From an uncultured Oscillospiraceae bacterium (GTDB lineage Bacteria > Bacillota > Clostridia > Oscillospirales > Oscillospiraceae): a stretch of 14,640 nucleotides of DNA. Below the pieces are notes generated by a model. The model saw only the letters and a list, made by a program, of their open reading frames with translations, made no database searches and was not told the origin of the DNA. Below are positions 14,116 to 14,640 of this stretch, in pieces (within the stretch, counting starts at the first letter, position 1; every line of letters begins with the position of its first letter). Both the position numbers and the translations under genes were made by a program. Location: positions 1 through 14,640 of the forward strand of contig CAKTJC010000051.1 of assembly GCA_934567355.1 (NCBI GenBank), read 5' to 3'.

Positions 14116-14529
14116 ATGAAAATCATGGGAATCGATTATGGAGATGCCAGGACAGGGGTCGCCATTTCGGACTTATTATGCAGTATAGTGGGCAGCACAA
14201 CGGTGCTGCCCAGCCGGAACACAGAGAAGCTGATTGCGGATATTGTTCGTCTGGCGAGGGAAAATCAGGTAGGGGAGATCGTGGTCGGTCTGCCGAAAAA
14301 TATGGACGGTACCGAGGGCAGCCGGGCGCAGCTCTGCCGGGAGTTTGCACAGATTCTGCACGACGCGACCGGCCTGCCGGTTGCAATGTGGGATGAACGC
14401 AGAACAACAGTGGAGGCGCACAATATTTTGTCTGCACACAACTACCACGGAAAGAAACGGAAGGAAACGGTGGATGCAGTGGCTGCATCACTGATTTTGG
14501 AGGGGTACCTGGCGTTCCGGAAGGGGTAA
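14116..14529 (+). CDS. ruvX: Putative Holliday-junction resolvase RuvX/YqgF (pre-16S rRNA nuclease family)
   Basis: RNase H-fold nuclease of the YqgF family. E. coli YqgF trims the 5' end of pre-16S rRNA, and a junction-resolving activity has also been proposed. 137 residues, typical. Motifs: MGIDYGDARTGVAISD with catalytic D7, IVVGLPKNMDGTEG (55-68), WDERRTT with E94 and VDAVAAS with D120, so all three acidic positions are intact. GGGAGG lies 7 nt before the ATG. Many Firmicutes place this gene directly after alaS (with a DUF965 gene), but here 11.6 kb separate them. No clear terminator follows. Confidence 0.95.
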   Translation: MKIMGIDYGDARTGVAISDLLCSIVGSTTVLPSRNTEKLIADIVRLARENQVGEIVVGLPKNMDGTEGSRAQLCREFAQILHDATGLPVAMWDERRTTVEAHNILSAHNYHGKKRKETVDAVAASLILEGYLAFRKG

Positions 14530-14588
14530 GGACATACGGCACGGACAGCAGCATGGCTTAATGTTAAGGCAATCCCGCACAGAAAAAA

Positions 14589-14617
14589 GTGCCAGATACC
14601 GCCAAGTGTGATATAAT
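14589..14617 (+). promoter_or_regulatory. Extended -10 promoter of the next gene
   Basis: TATAAT (14612-14617) preceded by TGA, making TGnTATAAT, with a partial -35 GTGCCA (14589-14594) 17 nt upstream. It drives something beyond the right edge. An ATG at 14624 falls about where transcription would start, so the true start codon is probably outside the window. Confidence 0.6.
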
Positions 14618-14640
14618 AAAGCCATGGATAAACAAATGAC

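Noticed and set aside
1..14640. tRNA, rRNA, CRISPR, insertion sequence or phage attachment sites
   Set aside because: I looked for tRNA T-loop sequences, spaced direct repeats and transposase-like frames with terminal inverted repeats and saw none. The inverted repeat at 8374/8453 has no frame inside and was treated as a leader RNA instead.

Overview
The window is chromosomal housekeeping DNA from a Gram-positive, clostridial-type bacterium. The best guess is an anaerobic Oscillospiraceae/Ruminococcaceae-like gut Clostridia; this rests on protein style and gene order, not on a search. Supporting signs are strong AGGAGG ribosome-binding sites, consensus SigA promoters with 17-nt spacers, an RNase M5-type protein, a 49-residue Cys4-type L33, an L10-leader attenuator of the Firmicutes kind, and moderately GC-rich coding DNA. 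I see no transposase, integrase, CRISPR array, tRNA, rRNA or phage gene.

Layout. (1) 1-2453 (+): alaS lacking its first ~60 codons, closed by a strong terminator. (2) 2572-8323 (+): a tight four-gene run, comEC, holA, an RNase M5-like toprim gene and an ABC-F ATPase gene. SD sequences are embedded in the preceding gene, and the last two junctions both overlap by exactly 8 nt. (3) 8327-9297 (+): mrp (Fe-S cluster carrier ATPase) behind a perfect-consensus promoter and a ~110-nt leader that can fold into a three-helix junction. (4) 9341-10204 (-): an unrecognised seven-helix membrane protein with its own promoter, convergent with mrp. (5) 13865 down to 10376 (-): the ribosomal/transcription cluster rpmG-secE-nusG-rplK-rplA, then a terminator, a new promoter and the L10 leader, then rplJ-rplL and a strong terminator. 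rpoB does not follow rplL. (6) 14116-14529 (+): ruvX, divergent from rpmG, with another promoter after it at the right edge.

How the parts fit. The minus-strand cluster makes the L1, L11, L10 and L12 stalk proteins plus NusG, SecE and L33, and shows two layers of RNA autoregulation. Two sequences, one before rplK and one before rplA, copy the L1-binding architecture of 23S rRNA. The rplJL leader carries mutually exclusive antiterminator and terminator helices around an L10-type site. The plus-strand genes cover tRNA charging, DNA uptake, clamp loading, 5S rRNA maturation, ribosome-associated ABC-F activity, Fe-S delivery and RuvX/YqgF function. I find no clear new multi-gene system. The most original signals are the mrp leader RNA, the doubled L1 mimic with a TTG-started rplA, the folded rpmG leader and the orphan membrane protein.
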